Of a stretch of 64,000 bases of DNA, positions 1 to 7,745 are shown piece after piece; positions within the stretch are counted from its first letter, which is position 1; each line of letters opens with the position of its first letter. The DNA is taken from positions 1-64,000 of the forward strand of contig SVBE01000002.1 in assembly GCA_015059065.1 (NCBI GenBank), read 5' to 3'. This DNA comes from Erysipelotrichaceae bacterium (GTDB lineage Bacteria > Bacillota_I > Bacilli_A > RFN20 > CAG-826). A program made the translations under genes and the position numbers. Below the pieces are notes generated by a model, which saw only the letters and a list, made by a program, of their open reading frames with translations, was not told the DNA's origin and did not search any database.

Positions 1-77
1 ATAGCCCATCGATACTGGGATCGTTAGATTCCTTGAGTGGGAAGCCCCAATCTTCTATAAGTTGGGGAGGAAGTCAC
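1..77 (+). mobile_element. Right end of an IS605/IS1341-type (TnpB) element, partial
   Basis: The first 77 bases look like the 3' end of a TnpB-family transposon. A GGGAAGCCCC-type block (40-48) runs into a hairpin, CCCCAA (45-50) pairing with TTGGGG (62-67), followed by an AGTCAC-like terminus near 72-77. This resembles the subterminal hairpin that closes many Firmicute IS605/IS1341 elements and forms the 3' scaffold of the TnpB-associated omega RNA. No tnpB reading frame is visible; it would lie left of the window. The identification rests on remembered similarity of the end structure, not on a search. It could also be an unrelated hairpin in the leader of the next gene. Confidence 0.5.
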
Positions 78-166
78 AATTATTTAGACTTTTATATCAA
101 CTAGGATGTTAAATATATATTAGGGTTATCCCATACCTATATTGATAACAAATAAGGAGTAAAAAT

Positions 167-637
167 ATGAAAGAGAGCAAATTTGATAGCGTTGTCTTTA
201 TGTGGTTCAGTTTCGGTTTAATCGTTCTTGCCACTCTCATGATGTTTGTCCCAACTTTTGTTGCAGAAGGCCAAACATATAATGCTGTATCTGGTTATTT
301 CAACTCTGCAAGCGGATCATATCAAGGCGCTTGGCCATCATTCCTCGGTTATATGCTTGTCCTCTTAGGTGGATTAATGACAGGTATCCTTGCTTTACCA
401 ATGATTAGACCAAGCTACACGGTTGAAAAACTAGTTCTCATCCTTGCTTCTATACTAGAAGTTGTCGGCGTCGTGCTTATTATGACCGCTGTTGTTTGGT
501 GGTGCTTAATCAACTATGGTAATACCGATTACATCACTCACTCTGGATACAATCTACAAGCTGGTAGCTATATCACTACCGTCTTAGCGTTCCTTGCAGT
601 AACTTGTAATATACGCGCTTTATTCTTAGATAGATGA
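167..637 (+). CDS. Four-helix membrane protein of unknown function
   Basis: A 156-residue integral membrane protein that I cannot assign to a named family. Four hydrophobic segments are visible at about residues 13-33, 59-80, 89-115 and 135-154. The loop between the first two is rich in Ser, Gly, Tyr and Asn and probably faces outward. The start is supported by AAGGAG about 7 bases upstream. The gene ends in TGA, which shows that TGA is a stop in this genome. It stands alone, directly after a probable transposon end, and shares a bidirectional terminator with the convergent peptidase gene. Confidence 0.8.
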   Translation: MKESKFDSVVFMWFSFGLIVLATLMMFVPTFVAEGQTYNAVSGYFNSASGSYQGAWPSFLGYMLVLLGGLMTGILALPMIRPSYTVEKLVLILASILEVVGVVLIMTAVVWWCLINYGNTDYITHSGYNLQAGSYITTVLAFLAVTCNIRALFLDR

Positions 638-652
638 AAGAAGCAAAACAAA

Positions 653-682
653 ACCGAGACTTTTGAAAATCTCGGTTTTTTG
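653..682. terminator. Bidirectional intrinsic terminator
   Basis: ACCGAGA (653-659) pairs with TCTCGGT (670-676) and is followed by a T run on the plus strand. The minus strand also ends in a T-rich tract. It lies between two convergent genes and can serve both. Confidence 0.85.
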
Positions 683-690
683 TTGTCTAA

Positions 691-2397
691 TTATTCCTTA
701 ATCTCAAATTCTTTAAGGTATTTATTCACGCCCTTCACAGCTTTTTCTACTGTGCCATCTTCAAATGGGTTTCTGAGATGTGCTCTTGCGAGAAGTTCAG
801 TGAATGGATATTTGCCACCCATCTTGGTGTATTTGAGATAATGCTTCCACGCTTTTTCATGGTTCTTTTGATTCTCGAGGAAGAATTGGAAGGCCACGAC
901 TTGCGCGAGAGTATAATCGATATAATAGAATGGTCTTTCAAAGATGTGAGACTGTCTTAACCACCAAGTACCACGGTTAAGAGCTGGACATTCATCATAT
1001 AGTTTATGAGGAGTGTATTTCGCTTCTAATTCTTTCCACTTTGCACATCTCTCAGCATGTGTGATAGTTGGATGTTCATAGACGAAGTGTTGGAATTCAT
1101 CAACGCAGACACCATATGGAAGGAATTCTAATGCGCCAGATAAATGGTGATATAAATATTTCTTTGCATCTTTTCCAAAGAATCCTTCAGCGTATGGATA
1201 AGCAAAGAATTCCATACTCATAGAGTGAATCTCACAAGCTTCCATGCCGGCATTACGATATTCTGGAACTTTGAAGTTCGCACATAAATAGGCTTGGAAA
1301 GCATGACCACCTTCGTGAGTTAAAACATCAACATCCCCCGCTGTTCCATTGAAATTAGAGAAGATGAATGGGGATTTATAAAGTGGGAAAGTTGTACAAT
1401 ATCCTCCTGGGACTTTGCCTGGTCTAGCAGATAAATCTAATAATTCGTTTTTGACCATGAAGTCGAAGAATTCACCGCTTTCTTTTCCTAAAGCGTGGTA
1501 CATCTTGTTAGCGACACCGACGAGATATTGTTCATCACCAGCTGGGACTGGATTACCAGATTTAAAGGAAACAGAATAATCATAGAATTGTGGGTTTTTC
1601 ACTCCGATATTCTTCATCTGTGCCTTATATAATTTCTGGCAGCTTGGAACTACAGAAGCGTAAATTTGATCACGATATTTCTTCACTTCTTTCGCGGTAT
1701 AATCAGTTCTACCCATACGGTAATAACCGAGTTCAATATAATTCTTGAAGCCAAGCTTCTTTGCCATCTCATTTCTTAAGTTGACTAATTTAGAATAAAT
1801 GTCGCCTAATTCTTCATCGTGTTCACCGATCCATTTGTCTAAAGCAACCGCTGCTTCTCTACGTGTATCACGATTAGCATCTTGCATATATTTACCGATT
1901 TGAGAAAGGTTCAATGTCTCTCCTCTAAATGGAATCTGCGCCCCACCTAAGATTTCAGAATAACGAGTGCATAATTTGTTTTCTTCAATGGATTCTTGAA
2001 TGATCTTTTCATCAAAAACCTTTAAAGAAATATCTTTTTGTTTGAGCAAGTATTTACCAAATTTTGCTTCTAAATCTTTTCTATAACGCGCCTTGCATAA
2101 GACTTTGTTATATTCGACTTGATATTTGGAAACAACAGGTCCTAACTCATCTAAAGCTGCCATCGCCTTCTTGTTTCTTGGATTAGTAGAATCTAATGTG
2201 TAGCGAACATAGATGACACTGCTTTGTGTATCGAGTTCATCCATATATTTGTTCCAGTGTTTAATCGCTGTCACTGCTGTGTTAATAGATCCACATTCTT
2301 TGATTTCTTGAAGTAATTTCTCTAGCTTATTTACTGTTCTTTTTTCCGTAGGAACAATAAAAGGATACTGAGAAAACTTAATCGGTTCTGTCTTCAT
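691..2397 (-). CDS. M3 family oligoendopeptidase (PepF-like)
   Basis: A 568-residue cytoplasmic zinc metallopeptidase of family M3, expected to cut short peptides and so complete degradation of imported or proteasome-derived oligopeptides. The zinc site is visible: HEGGH at residues 361-365 supplies two His ligands and the catalytic Glu, and Glu389 in the downstream EIHSMSME motif fits the third ligand. Length matches the shorter bacterial PepF/M3 group (about 550-600). There is no signal peptide. An AGGAGG-type site lies just before the ATG. It is a single-gene unit ending at a shared terminator; substrate preference cannot be read from sequence. Confidence 0.93.
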   Translation of the reverse strand: MKTEPIKFSQYPFIVPTEKRTVNKLEKLLQEIKECGSINTAVTAIKHWNKYMDELDTQSSVIYVRYTLDSTNPRNKKAMAALDELGPVVSKYQVEYNKVLCKARYRKDLEAKFGKYLLKQKDISLKVFDEKIIQESIEENKLCTRYSEILGGAQIPFRGETLNLSQIGKYMQDANRDTRREAAVALDKWIGEHDEELGDIYSKLVNLRNEMAKKLGFKNYIELGYYRMGRTDYTAKEVKKYRDQIYASVVPSCQKLYKAQMKNIGVKNPQFYDYSVSFKSGNPVPAGDEQYLVGVANKMYHALGKESGEFFDFMVKNELLDLSARPGKVPGGYCTTFPLYKSPFIFSNFNGTAGDVDVLTHEGGHAFQAYLCANFKVPEYRNAGMEACEIHSMSMEFFAYPYAEGFFGKDAKKYLYHHLSGALEFLPYGVCVDEFQHFVYEHPTITHAERCAKWKELEAKYTPHKLYDECPALNRGTWWLRQSHIFERPFYYIDYTLAQVVAFQFFLENQKNHEKAWKHYLKYTKMGGKYPFTELLARAHLRNPFEDGTVEKAVKGVNKYLKEFEIKE

Positions 2398-2430
2398 ATA
2401 ATAACCTCCTAATATGAATAATATTTATAT

Positions 2431-2958
2431 CTAAGATATAATTTGTTTACTTTTTACTTTTAATAAACGGTAGAAGAAACGGGTTGGGAAGAAGCTAATC
2501 CAGTAATTAAATCCTAACACGTCCGCGTTATACATCGCGATGAGACTACGATAATTCGCATCCATTTCAATGATGTTGTTTTTCGCTTGGCGAATTTCAC
2601 CGTGTTTAGATAATCTTTCATTTTGTTCAGCAAGATAGACGAGTTCATCGCGAAGCATCGATAAAGAAGTACGCGATTCTAAGCACAATTTGCTCTCTTG
2701 ATTGGAGAAACAATCTGGATTGATTTCATCAAACATTCTTAAATATTTGTCACCAATTCTTACGTTATATTTATCAAGAATGGTCAATAATTTCTTAATG
2801 TTGTCGTATTTGTAGTGAAGGAAGACTTCTAAGGCTTTATTATGTTTGATGAAAATCTTTCTGAACATCAAAACAAAGACCACATCCATGATGAATAAAA
2901 GGATATATAATCCAAGGATTATTCCTAACACTAATAAGACGATTTGATATGCTTCCAT
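2431..2958 (-). CDS. LemA-like membrane-anchored protein
   Basis: A 175-residue protein with one N-terminal membrane segment (about residues 4-24) and a long helical region ending in a YNADVLGFN...FFPTRFF stretch. That ending resembles the LemA family, whose members end in YN..V..FPSN..A..F and whose function is poorly known. The reading frame extends upstream to 3000, but I prefer the ATG at 2958: the membrane helix follows directly, and a TATAAT (2966-2971) lies only 7 bases before it, so the transcript would be nearly leaderless. The upstream codons overlap the promoter and the target duplication of the adjacent insertion sequence. Family call moderate. Confidence 0.6.
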   Translation of the reverse strand: MEAYQIVLLVLGIILGLYILLFIMDVVFVLMFRKIFIKHNKALEVFLHYKYDNIKKLLTILDKYNVRIGDKYLRMFDEINPDCFSNQESKLCLESRTSLSMLRDELVYLAEQNERLSKHGEIRQAKNNIIEMDANYRSLIAMYNADVLGFNYWISFFPTRFFYRLLKVKSKQIIS

Positions 2959-2965
2959 AACTCTT

Positions 2966-2996
2966 ATTATATTAACATATAAATCATATTTATCAA
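2966..2996 (-). promoter_or_regulatory. Promoter of the LemA-like gene
   Basis: On the minus strand, TTGATA (2991-2996) and a perfect TATAAT (2966-2971) are separated by 19 bases, slightly long. The -10 lies 7 bases before the ATG. The -35 overlaps the 9-bp target duplication of the insertion sequence, so the element landed just upstream and left this promoter intact. Confidence 0.5.
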
Positions 2997-3002
2997 GCAT
3001 CC
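2994..3002. repeat. Left target-site duplication of the IS
   Basis: The 9-mer CAAGCATCC directly abuts the left inverted repeat and is repeated exactly at 4528-4536 beyond the right end. Confidence 0.9.
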
Positions 3003-3021
3003 TACGGCAAACGCATGAAAT
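3003..3021. repeat. Left terminal inverted repeat of the IS
   Basis: Nineteen bases that match the reverse complement of 4509-4527 without mismatch. Confidence 0.92.
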
Positions 3022-3050
3022 TTTTTAGCCAATAAAAACGGCGGTTTTCT

Positions 3051-3076
3051 AGGAGAACTTCATTCTTCTCCTTTTT
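3051..3076 (+). terminator. Terminator-like hairpin near the IS left end
   Basis: AGGAGAA (3051-3057) pairs with TTCTCCT (3066-3072) and runs into five T residues. It lies upstream of the transposase promoter region (TATAAT at 3131-3136) and probably insulates the transposase from outside transcription. Confidence 0.65.
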
Positions 3077-3155
3077 ATATGGGACAAAATTAGTGGTTAA
3101 CTTATTGTTTAATTTATTTTATAAATTAAATATAATGAGAATAAGGAGAAAATAT

Positions 3156-4364
3156 ATGAGCGTTAAGAAACTAATTAAGTCTCACCGTTTTAGGCTTTTT
3201 TATGAAGGCCTAGAAAAGATTTATGACTATCGAATGCGAGGAAAAGTCAAACATCGGCAAAGTGACTGTTTGGTGATCATTCTTCTAGCGATGCTTTCTG
3301 GTTGTAATATCTTTAGAGAATTCGTGTCCTTTGCTAAGAAGCATGAAAGTAAATTAACTAAGATTCTTTCTTTAAAGAACGGGATACCGTCTCATGACAC
3401 ATTAGAGAGAATTATGCATCGAATAAAGCATGCAGATTTAGAAAGAATGCTGAATAAGATGCTAGCGAGGTTATTGGATTATCCTGTTATTGTTTCTTTA
3501 GATGGGAAATATATAAGAGCAACTAGAGATTCTTCTAAGGAGTATACTACCTCAGCCATTAATGTCGTAACTTTATATGATGATATTACTAAAAGACCAA
3601 TATTATCTCGTAAAGTAGCAAAAGATCAGAATAAGAAAGGTGGAGAACAAGGAGCGATAGAATTCTTATTAAAGAGATACCATCATCAGCATCCTAAAAA
3701 GAAACTAATAATTAGTATTGATGGGGTAGGTGCAACTAGAGATATAACAAAGTTATGTAAGAGGCTAAATTACGATTTTGTTATTAATGTTAAGCGAGAA
3801 GAATATGACGGTTTAGCGGGTACGATTAAAGATGATTTCTTAACTGAAATAGCTAATAATAGTCATTCGGATAGATTAACTAAAAAGATTATTTATAACC
3901 CAAAAATTGAACATGGTCGAATAGAAAAAAGGGTATTCTATTTAATTAAAGATCTTTCTTATATCAAATCTACATACGGGAAACCTTGGAAAGGGATAAA
4001 AGCTATTGGAATGATGAGAAGTGAAGTATTCAATATTAAGAAGAATAAAATAACTGTTCAAGACAGATTCTTCATAACAAGTGATATGGATATTGATACA
4101 TTCTCTAGTGTGAGAAGAATGCATTGGAATATTGAATCTTTCCATTACATATTAGATAACTCATTCAAAGAGGATCGGTGTCGTATGAAAAAAGGTTTAA
4201 GTTCAATAAACCTAAACCTCATTCGTAAATTCATCTATATGATTGTCCAACTGTCCAGGAAAGATAAATCATTCGATGAAACGAGGAGTGAGAATAAATA
4301 TCTTTCCCCTCGAGAATTATTGTATAAGATTTTGTTTCTTAAGAGTATAAAAAGTGTCCAATAG
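3156..4364 (+). CDS. ISAs1-family DDE transposase
   Basis: A 402-residue transposase. The N-terminal part (about residues 10-90) resembles the DDE_Tnp_1-associated domain (RQSDCLVIILLAMLSG). The catalytic DDE residues appear in order: Asp in VSLDGKYIRA, Asp in ISIDGVGATRD, and Glu in MHWNIESFHY. It acts on the ends of its own element by cut-and-paste transposition. The open frame begins at 3093, but the ATG at 3156 has AAGGAG 7 bases upstream and gives the usual family start; the upstream codons cover the promoter. The frame is intact and all three catalytic residues are kept, so the enzyme may be active. Confidence 0.93.
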   Translation: MSVKKLIKSHRFRLFYEGLEKIYDYRMRGKVKHRQSDCLVIILLAMLSGCNIFREFVSFAKKHESKLTKILSLKNGIPSHDTLERIMHRIKHADLERMLNKMLARLLDYPVIVSLDGKYIRATRDSSKEYTTSAINVVTLYDDITKRPILSRKVAKDQNKKGGEQGAIEFLLKRYHHQHPKKKLIISIDGVGATRDITKLCKRLNYDFVINVKREEYDGLAGTIKDDFLTEIANNSHSDRLTKKIIYNPKIEHGRIEKRVFYLIKDLSYIKSTYGKPWKGIKAIGMMRSEVFNIKKNKITVQDRFFITSDMDIDTFSSVRRMHWNIESFHYILDNSFKEDRCRMKKGLSSINLNLIRKFIYMIVQLSRKDKSFDETRSENKYLSPRELLYKILFLKSIKSVQ

Positions 4365-4508
4365 AAGAAGGTGATAATTGAAGAAGAAACTGTTTTTGGC
4401 TTACTTTTTGAAGTTTTAAAACCCATAAAAACTATCTTTATTGTGCTTAAAAATGTGATTTAAATCAAAAGACAAAGGATTCTATGGGTTTGGGAACCTA
4501 TTCAATAG

Positions 4509-4527
4509 ATTTCATGCGTTTGCCGTA
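4509..4527. repeat. Right terminal inverted repeat of the IS
   Basis: Exact reverse complement of 3003-3021. The 144 bases between the transposase stop and this repeat hold only a long-loop inverted repeat (AAACCCATA near 4420, TATGGGTTT near 4482). Confidence 0.92.
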
Positions 4528-4536
4528 CAAGCATCC
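4528..4536. repeat. Right target-site duplication of the IS
   Basis: Exact copy of the 9-mer at 2994-3002. Confidence 0.9.
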
Positions 4537-4544
4537 TGATGCAA

Positions 4545-4573
4545 TTGATTATATTATCTTTTTGTGATAATAT
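4545..4573 (+). promoter_or_regulatory. Promoter of the HAD-S1-pgi operon, near leaderless
   Basis: TTGATT (4545-4550), a 17-base spacer and TAATAT (4568-4573). The ATG at 4583 is only 9 bases after the -10 and has no Shine-Dalgarno sequence, so the mRNA would start at or within a few bases of the start codon. Confidence 0.65.
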
Positions 4574-4582
4574 ATTTCAGTT

Positions 4583-5416
4583 ATGAAAAAGAAAAAACCA
4601 ATAATCGCCTTATTATACGATTTTGATAAAACTCTCTCGACGATGGATATGCAGAATTACACATTGATTCCTCGTCTTGGTTTAAGTCCTGATGAATTTT
4701 GGGCAATCGCAAGTGAATATACAAATAAGCATGGCATGGAAAGAACTCTTTCCTATATGTATGCGATGCTTTCTGTAGCCAAAGAAAAGAACATAAAAAT
4801 CACAAAAGAGTTCTTAAGAGAATGCGGAAAAGATATTGAATTCTATCCTGGTGTCACCACCTGGTTTAAAAGAATTAACGAATACGCTGCTAGCAAGGGA
4901 ATAGCCGTTGAGCACTACTTAATCAGCTCTGGCACAAAAGAAATTGTGGAAGGCTCCCCTATCGCCAAAGAATTCAAAGAGATGTATGGATGTGAATTCT
5001 ATTTTGAAAATGGAGTTGCTGTATGGCCTAAATTTGTGATCAATTTCACACAGAAGACACAGTATTACTACCGTGTTGCTAAAGGTGCCACTAACCCGGT
5101 TGATGATGACGGGGTTAATAAGAAAAGTGAAACGCATAGAATCCCTTATCGCAATATCGTTTATTTAGGTGATGGAATTACTGATATCGCCTGTATGACT
5201 GTGGTGAAAAAGAATGATGGTAATTCAATCGCTATCTACCCAGAAGGGGAATCAAATAAAGTCAAACAAATCCTTTTAGATAACCGTTGTAATTTCATTG
5301 TTAAAGGTGACTATCGCGCTAATTCTGATTTGGACAAAGTTATTAAAAACATTATTGATAAAATTGCGATTATAGAAGATATTGAAGCACAACAAAAAAT
5401 CCTCGCGGAGAAATAA
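4583..5416 (+). CDS. HAD-superfamily phosphatase
   Basis: A 277-residue cytoplasmic haloacid-dehalogenase-fold hydrolase of the phosphoserine-phosphatase-like branch. Motif I is DFDKT (Asp13 nucleophile, Asp15 acid/base), motif II is a Ser in LISSGTKE (about 113-120), and motif IV is GDGITD (196-201), which binds Mg2+. A helical cap sits between motifs I and II. The substrate cannot be told from sequence. It is the first gene of an apparent operon with an S1-domain gene 1 base downstream and pgi after that. A strong promoter sits just upstream and the start lacks a ribosome-binding site, suggesting leaderless translation. Confidence 0.9.
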   Translation: MKKKKPIIALLYDFDKTLSTMDMQNYTLIPRLGLSPDEFWAIASEYTNKHGMERTLSYMYAMLSVAKEKNIKITKEFLRECGKDIEFYPGVTTWFKRINEYAASKGIAVEHYLISSGTKEIVEGSPIAKEFKEMYGCEFYFENGVAVWPKFVINFTQKTQYYYRVAKGATNPVDDDGVNKKSETHRIPYRNIVYLGDGITDIACMTVVKKNDGNSIAIYPEGESNKVKQILLDNRCNFIVKGDYRANSDLDKVIKNIIDKIAIIEDIEAQQKILAEK

Positions 5417-5417
5417 T

Positions 5418-5789
5418 ATGTACGAGATTGGACAACTCATCATTGGGAAAGTAACAGGTGTTAAACCATATGCCTTATTTTTAACTTTTGATGATGGCAC
5501 TCAAGGTTTATTGCACATCTCAGAAATCTCTGATGATTTCGTTCGCGATATTGAAAAATATGGCACTTTTGATGATGAAATGCGTGTAAAAGTCATATCA
5601 ATTGACAATAAGAATGGCTTTTTAAGAGTGTCCTATAAACGCGTTGATGCAGCAGATAGATACAACACTCACAATAACGAAAAGAAATCTTCACCACTAT
5701 CAGTCAAAGAGGAAGATTTCGCCCCTTTAAAGGAAAAACTACCCGTGTGGATAGCTGATACATTGAAGAAGGCTAAGGAGGAGAAATAA
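5418..5789 (+). CDS. S1-domain RNA-binding protein (YugI/GSP13/CvfD-like)
   Basis: A 123-residue protein with one S1 RNA-binding domain at about residues 3-72 (start IGQLIIGKVTGVKPYALFL, then GLLHISEIS) and a charged C-terminal tail. Relatives in Bacilli (YugI, GSP13, CvfD) bind RNA or ribosomes and affect stress or virulence gene expression. The open frame starts at 5382 inside the HAD gene, but the ATG at 5418 is preceded by GGAG at 5407-5410 and begins the domain. It lies between the HAD gene and pgi; yugI-type genes also lie near pgi in Bacillus. Confidence 0.88.
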   Translation: MYEIGQLIIGKVTGVKPYALFLTFDDGTQGLLHISEISDDFVRDIEKYGTFDDEMRVKVISIDNKNGFLRVSYKRVDAADRYNTHNNEKKSSPLSVKEEDFAPLKEKLPVWIADTLKKAKEEK

Positions 5790-7067
5790 ATGCAATTAGA
5801 CCTTTCAAAATTATTACAAAAAAATGAAGTTGATTCCTACAGAGAACAAGTGAAGGTAATCAACAAGATGATTGACGACAAATCAGGAAAAGGAAACGAC
5901 TTCCTTGGATGGGTTGATTGGCCAGTCAATTATGATAAAGAAGAATTAGGAAGAATCAAAAAAGATGCTCAATATGTGAGAGACCACTTCGACATTCTCG
6001 TCGTCTGCGGCATCGGTGGTAGTTACCTCGGTGCAAGAGCAGCTCTTGAAGCATTAAAGGGTTTAAAATACAAAGACTCATTAGAGATTATCTTCATGGG
6101 TCAAACATTCTCACCAAACTATGTTGCCCAAGTCCTTGACTACTTAAAGGGTAAGAACTTTGCTATCAACGTTATCTCTAAGAGTGGCACAACTACTGAG
6201 ACATCCATCTCCTTTAGATTATTAAAAGAGTTATTAATTTCTCAAATTGGTAAAGAAGCAAGTAGAAAAGCCATCTATGCCACTACTGATAAAGCAAGAG
6301 GCGCTTTAAAGACTGAATGTAACAAAGAAGGATATGCCACATATGTCTTACCAGATGATATCGGTGGTCGTTATTCCGTATTAACAGCGGTTGGTTTATT
6401 CCCACTTGCCTGTGCAGGCCTTGATGTCCAAGCGATGTTAGATGGTGCCGCAAAAGCTCGTAAAGACTTCGATAACGATGATTTAGATAACAACATCTGC
6501 TATCAATATGCTGTCAGCAGAGATTATATGTATAGACATGGAAAACCAGTGGAATTATTCGTTGTCTATGAACCACAATTCACCCAAATCACTGAATGGT
6601 TAAAACAATTATTCGGTGAATCAGAAGGTAAAGAGAAGAAAGGCTTGCTCCCAGGAAGCGTCACATTCTCCACTGACTTACATAGCTTAGGTCAATTCGT
6701 CCAAGATGGTTCCCCAGTCTTATTTGAAACTATTCTTTATGTCGAGACTCCAAACTTCGACATCACAGTCCCACATGACGAAGAAGATCTCGATGGCTTA
6801 AATTATTTAGAAGGAAAGAATCTTGCCTTCGTCAACAAGAAAGCCTTTGAAGGAACTCTCAAAGCCCATACTGAAGATGGCGGGGTCCCATGTGGCATCA
6901 TTTCTTTAGATAGATTAAACGAATTTAACCTCGGTTATCTCTTCTACTTCTTCATGAGAGCTTGTGCGATGAGTGCCTATCTCCTCGACGTTAATCCATT
7001 CAATCAACCAGGTGTTGAAATCTATAAGAAAAATATGTTCCACCTCCTTGGTAAAAAAGGTTACTAA
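5790..7067 (+). CDS. pgi: Glucose-6-phosphate isomerase
   Basis: A 425-residue phosphoglucose isomerase that interconverts glucose 6-phosphate and fructose 6-phosphate in glycolysis. Visible signatures are GIGGSYLGA near residue 75, the phosphosugar-binding loop ISKSGTTTE near 145, GGRYSVLTAVGLFP near 205, and the C-terminal QPGVEIYKKNMF with the catalytic Lys. Length fits the short bacterial form. A strong AAGGAGGAG site overlaps the end of the upstream S1 gene, so the three genes form one operon. A terminator follows at once. It links import of maltodextrin and galactose sugars to central metabolism. Confidence 0.98.
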   Translation: MQLDLSKLLQKNEVDSYREQVKVINKMIDDKSGKGNDFLGWVDWPVNYDKEELGRIKKDAQYVRDHFDILVVCGIGGSYLGARAALEALKGLKYKDSLEIIFMGQTFSPNYVAQVLDYLKGKNFAINVISKSGTTTETSISFRLLKELLISQIGKEASRKAIYATTDKARGALKTECNKEGYATYVLPDDIGGRYSVLTAVGLFPLACAGLDVQAMLDGAAKARKDFDNDDLDNNICYQYAVSRDYMYRHGKPVELFVVYEPQFTQITEWLKQLFGESEGKEKKGLLPGSVTFSTDLHSLGQFVQDGSPVLFETILYVETPNFDITVPHDEEDLDGLNYLEGKNLAFVNKKAFEGTLKAHTEDGGVPCGIISLDRLNEFNLGYLFYFFMRACAMSAYLLDVNPFNQPGVEIYKKNMFHLLGKKGY

Positions 7068-7094
7068 TTTATTAATAATAAATAAGATTTTAGA

Positions 7095-7126
7095 AATGCT
7101 GATAGTCGATATCGGCATTTTCTTTT
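7095..7126 (+). terminator. Intrinsic terminator of the pgi operon
   Basis: AATGCTGATA (7095-7104) pairs with TATCGGCATT (7110-7119, one G-U) around a 5-base loop, followed by a T-rich run. Confidence 0.9.
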
Positions 7127-7148
7127 ACAAATTTGCAAAAGTATTTTA

Positions 7149-7178
7149 TTGACTAAACTTATAGCAAAGTGCTATATT
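7149..7178 (+). promoter_or_regulatory. Promoter of the tRNA cluster
   Basis: TTGACT (7149-7154), an 18-base spacer and TATATT (7173-7178), ending 20 bases before tRNA-Val. Confidence 0.75.
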
Positions 7179-7198
7179 ATACAAGCGTATCTCGTTAG

Positions 7199-7274
7199 GG
7201 ATGCTTAGCTCAGCTGGGAGAGCATCGCCTTTACACGGCGGAGGTCGGGAGTTCGAGCCTCTCAGCATCCACCA
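7199..7274 (+). tRNA. tRNA-Val(UAC)
   Basis: Cloverleaf with acceptor GGATGCT/AGCATCC, anticodon loop TTTACAC giving UAC, GTTCGAG T-loop and an encoded CCA. First of five clustered tRNAs. Confidence 0.96.
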
Positions 7275-7287
7275 CTATTACGCTTAT

Positions 7288-7371
7288 GGAGAGGTAGCGA
7301 AGAGGCTAAACGCGGCTGACTGTAAATCAGCTCCTTCGGGTTCGGCAGTTCGAATCTGCCCCTCTCCACCA
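7288..7371 (+). tRNA. tRNA-Tyr(GUA)
   Basis: Acceptor GGAGAGG/CCTCTCC, anticodon loop CTGTAAA giving GUA, a long variable arm typical of bacterial tRNA-Tyr, and encoded CCA. This is the charged tRNA expected to be read by the tyrosine leader peptide at 45713-45778. Confidence 0.96.
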
Positions 7372-7379
7372 AACATAAT

Positions 7380-7455
7380 TGGGGTGTAGCCAAGCGGTAA
7401 GGCAACAGACTTTGACTCTGTCATCTCGGTGGTTCGATCCCACCCACCCCAGCCA
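7380..7455 (+). tRNA. tRNA-Gln(UUG)
   Basis: Acceptor TGGGGTG/CACCCCA, anticodon loop CTTTGAC giving UUG, discriminator G and encoded CCA. The U1-A72 end is typical of tRNA-Gln. Confidence 0.95.
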
Positions 7456-7463
7456 AAATCTCT

Positions 7464-7539
7464 CTCCCGTTAGCTCAGTCGGTAGAGCACTTGACTTTTA
7501 ATCAAGGGGTCAGAAGTTCGAATCTTCTACGGGAGACCA
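7464..7539 (+). tRNA. tRNA-Lys(UUU)
   Basis: Acceptor CTCCCGT/ACGGGAG, anticodon loop CTTTTAA giving UUU, encoded CCA. A second lysine tRNA (CUU) is at 16228-16303. Confidence 0.95.
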
Positions 7540-7546
7540 ATTTGAT

Positions 7547-7633
7547 GCCCAGGTGGCGGAACAGGTAGACGCACAGGACTTAAAATCCTGCGGTAGCGAT
7601 ACCGTACCGGTTCGATTCCGGTCCCGGGCACCA
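7547..7633 (+). tRNA. tRNA-Leu(UAA)
   Basis: An 87-base class II tRNA with anticodon loop CTTAAAA giving UAA, a long variable arm and encoded CCA. The acceptor GCCCAGG/CCCGGGC carries an A-C mismatch at pair 5-68; the rest pairs normally. Confidence 0.95.
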
Positions 7634-7645
7634 TTTGATTGAAAT

Positions 7646-7673
7646 ACCTTCACTAGTTGAAGGTTTTCTTTTT
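7646..7673 (+). terminator. Terminator of the tRNA cluster
   Basis: ACCTTCA (7646-7652) pairs with TGAAGGT (7658-7664) and is followed by TTTCTTTTT. Confidence 0.85.
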
Positions 7674-7745
7674 GCTAATTTGCCTAAAAGCAAATTATTG
7701 TAATAATTTATATTTTTATTTATTATTTTAATAGAGGACTTTAAG

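Larger units (their letters stand above)
3003..4527 (+). mobile_element. ISAs1-family insertion sequence, complete
   Basis: A 1525-bp element bounded by perfect 19-bp inverted repeats (3003-3021 and 4509-4527, outer end TACGGCAAACGC) and flanked by an exact 9-bp direct repeat. It carries one transposase gene. Size, duplication length and transposase type fit the ISAs1 family. Near the left end a hairpin (3051-3072) followed by T residues would block read-through from outside into the transposase, a common IS trait. The perfect ends, exact duplication and open transposase frame indicate recent movement. The insertion separates the divergent LemA-like and HAD genes without destroying either promoter. 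Confidence 0.92.

Noticed and set aside
2959-3000. Start of the LemA-like gene at 3000
   Set aside because: These codons cover the promoter and target duplication; no ribosome site is present and the membrane helix starts right after the inner ATG at 2958.
7201-7389. A 62-codon plus-strand ORF over the tRNA-Val and tRNA-Tyr genes
   Set aside because: It overlaps two clear tRNA cloverleaves and has no ribosome site; artefact of tRNA sequence.
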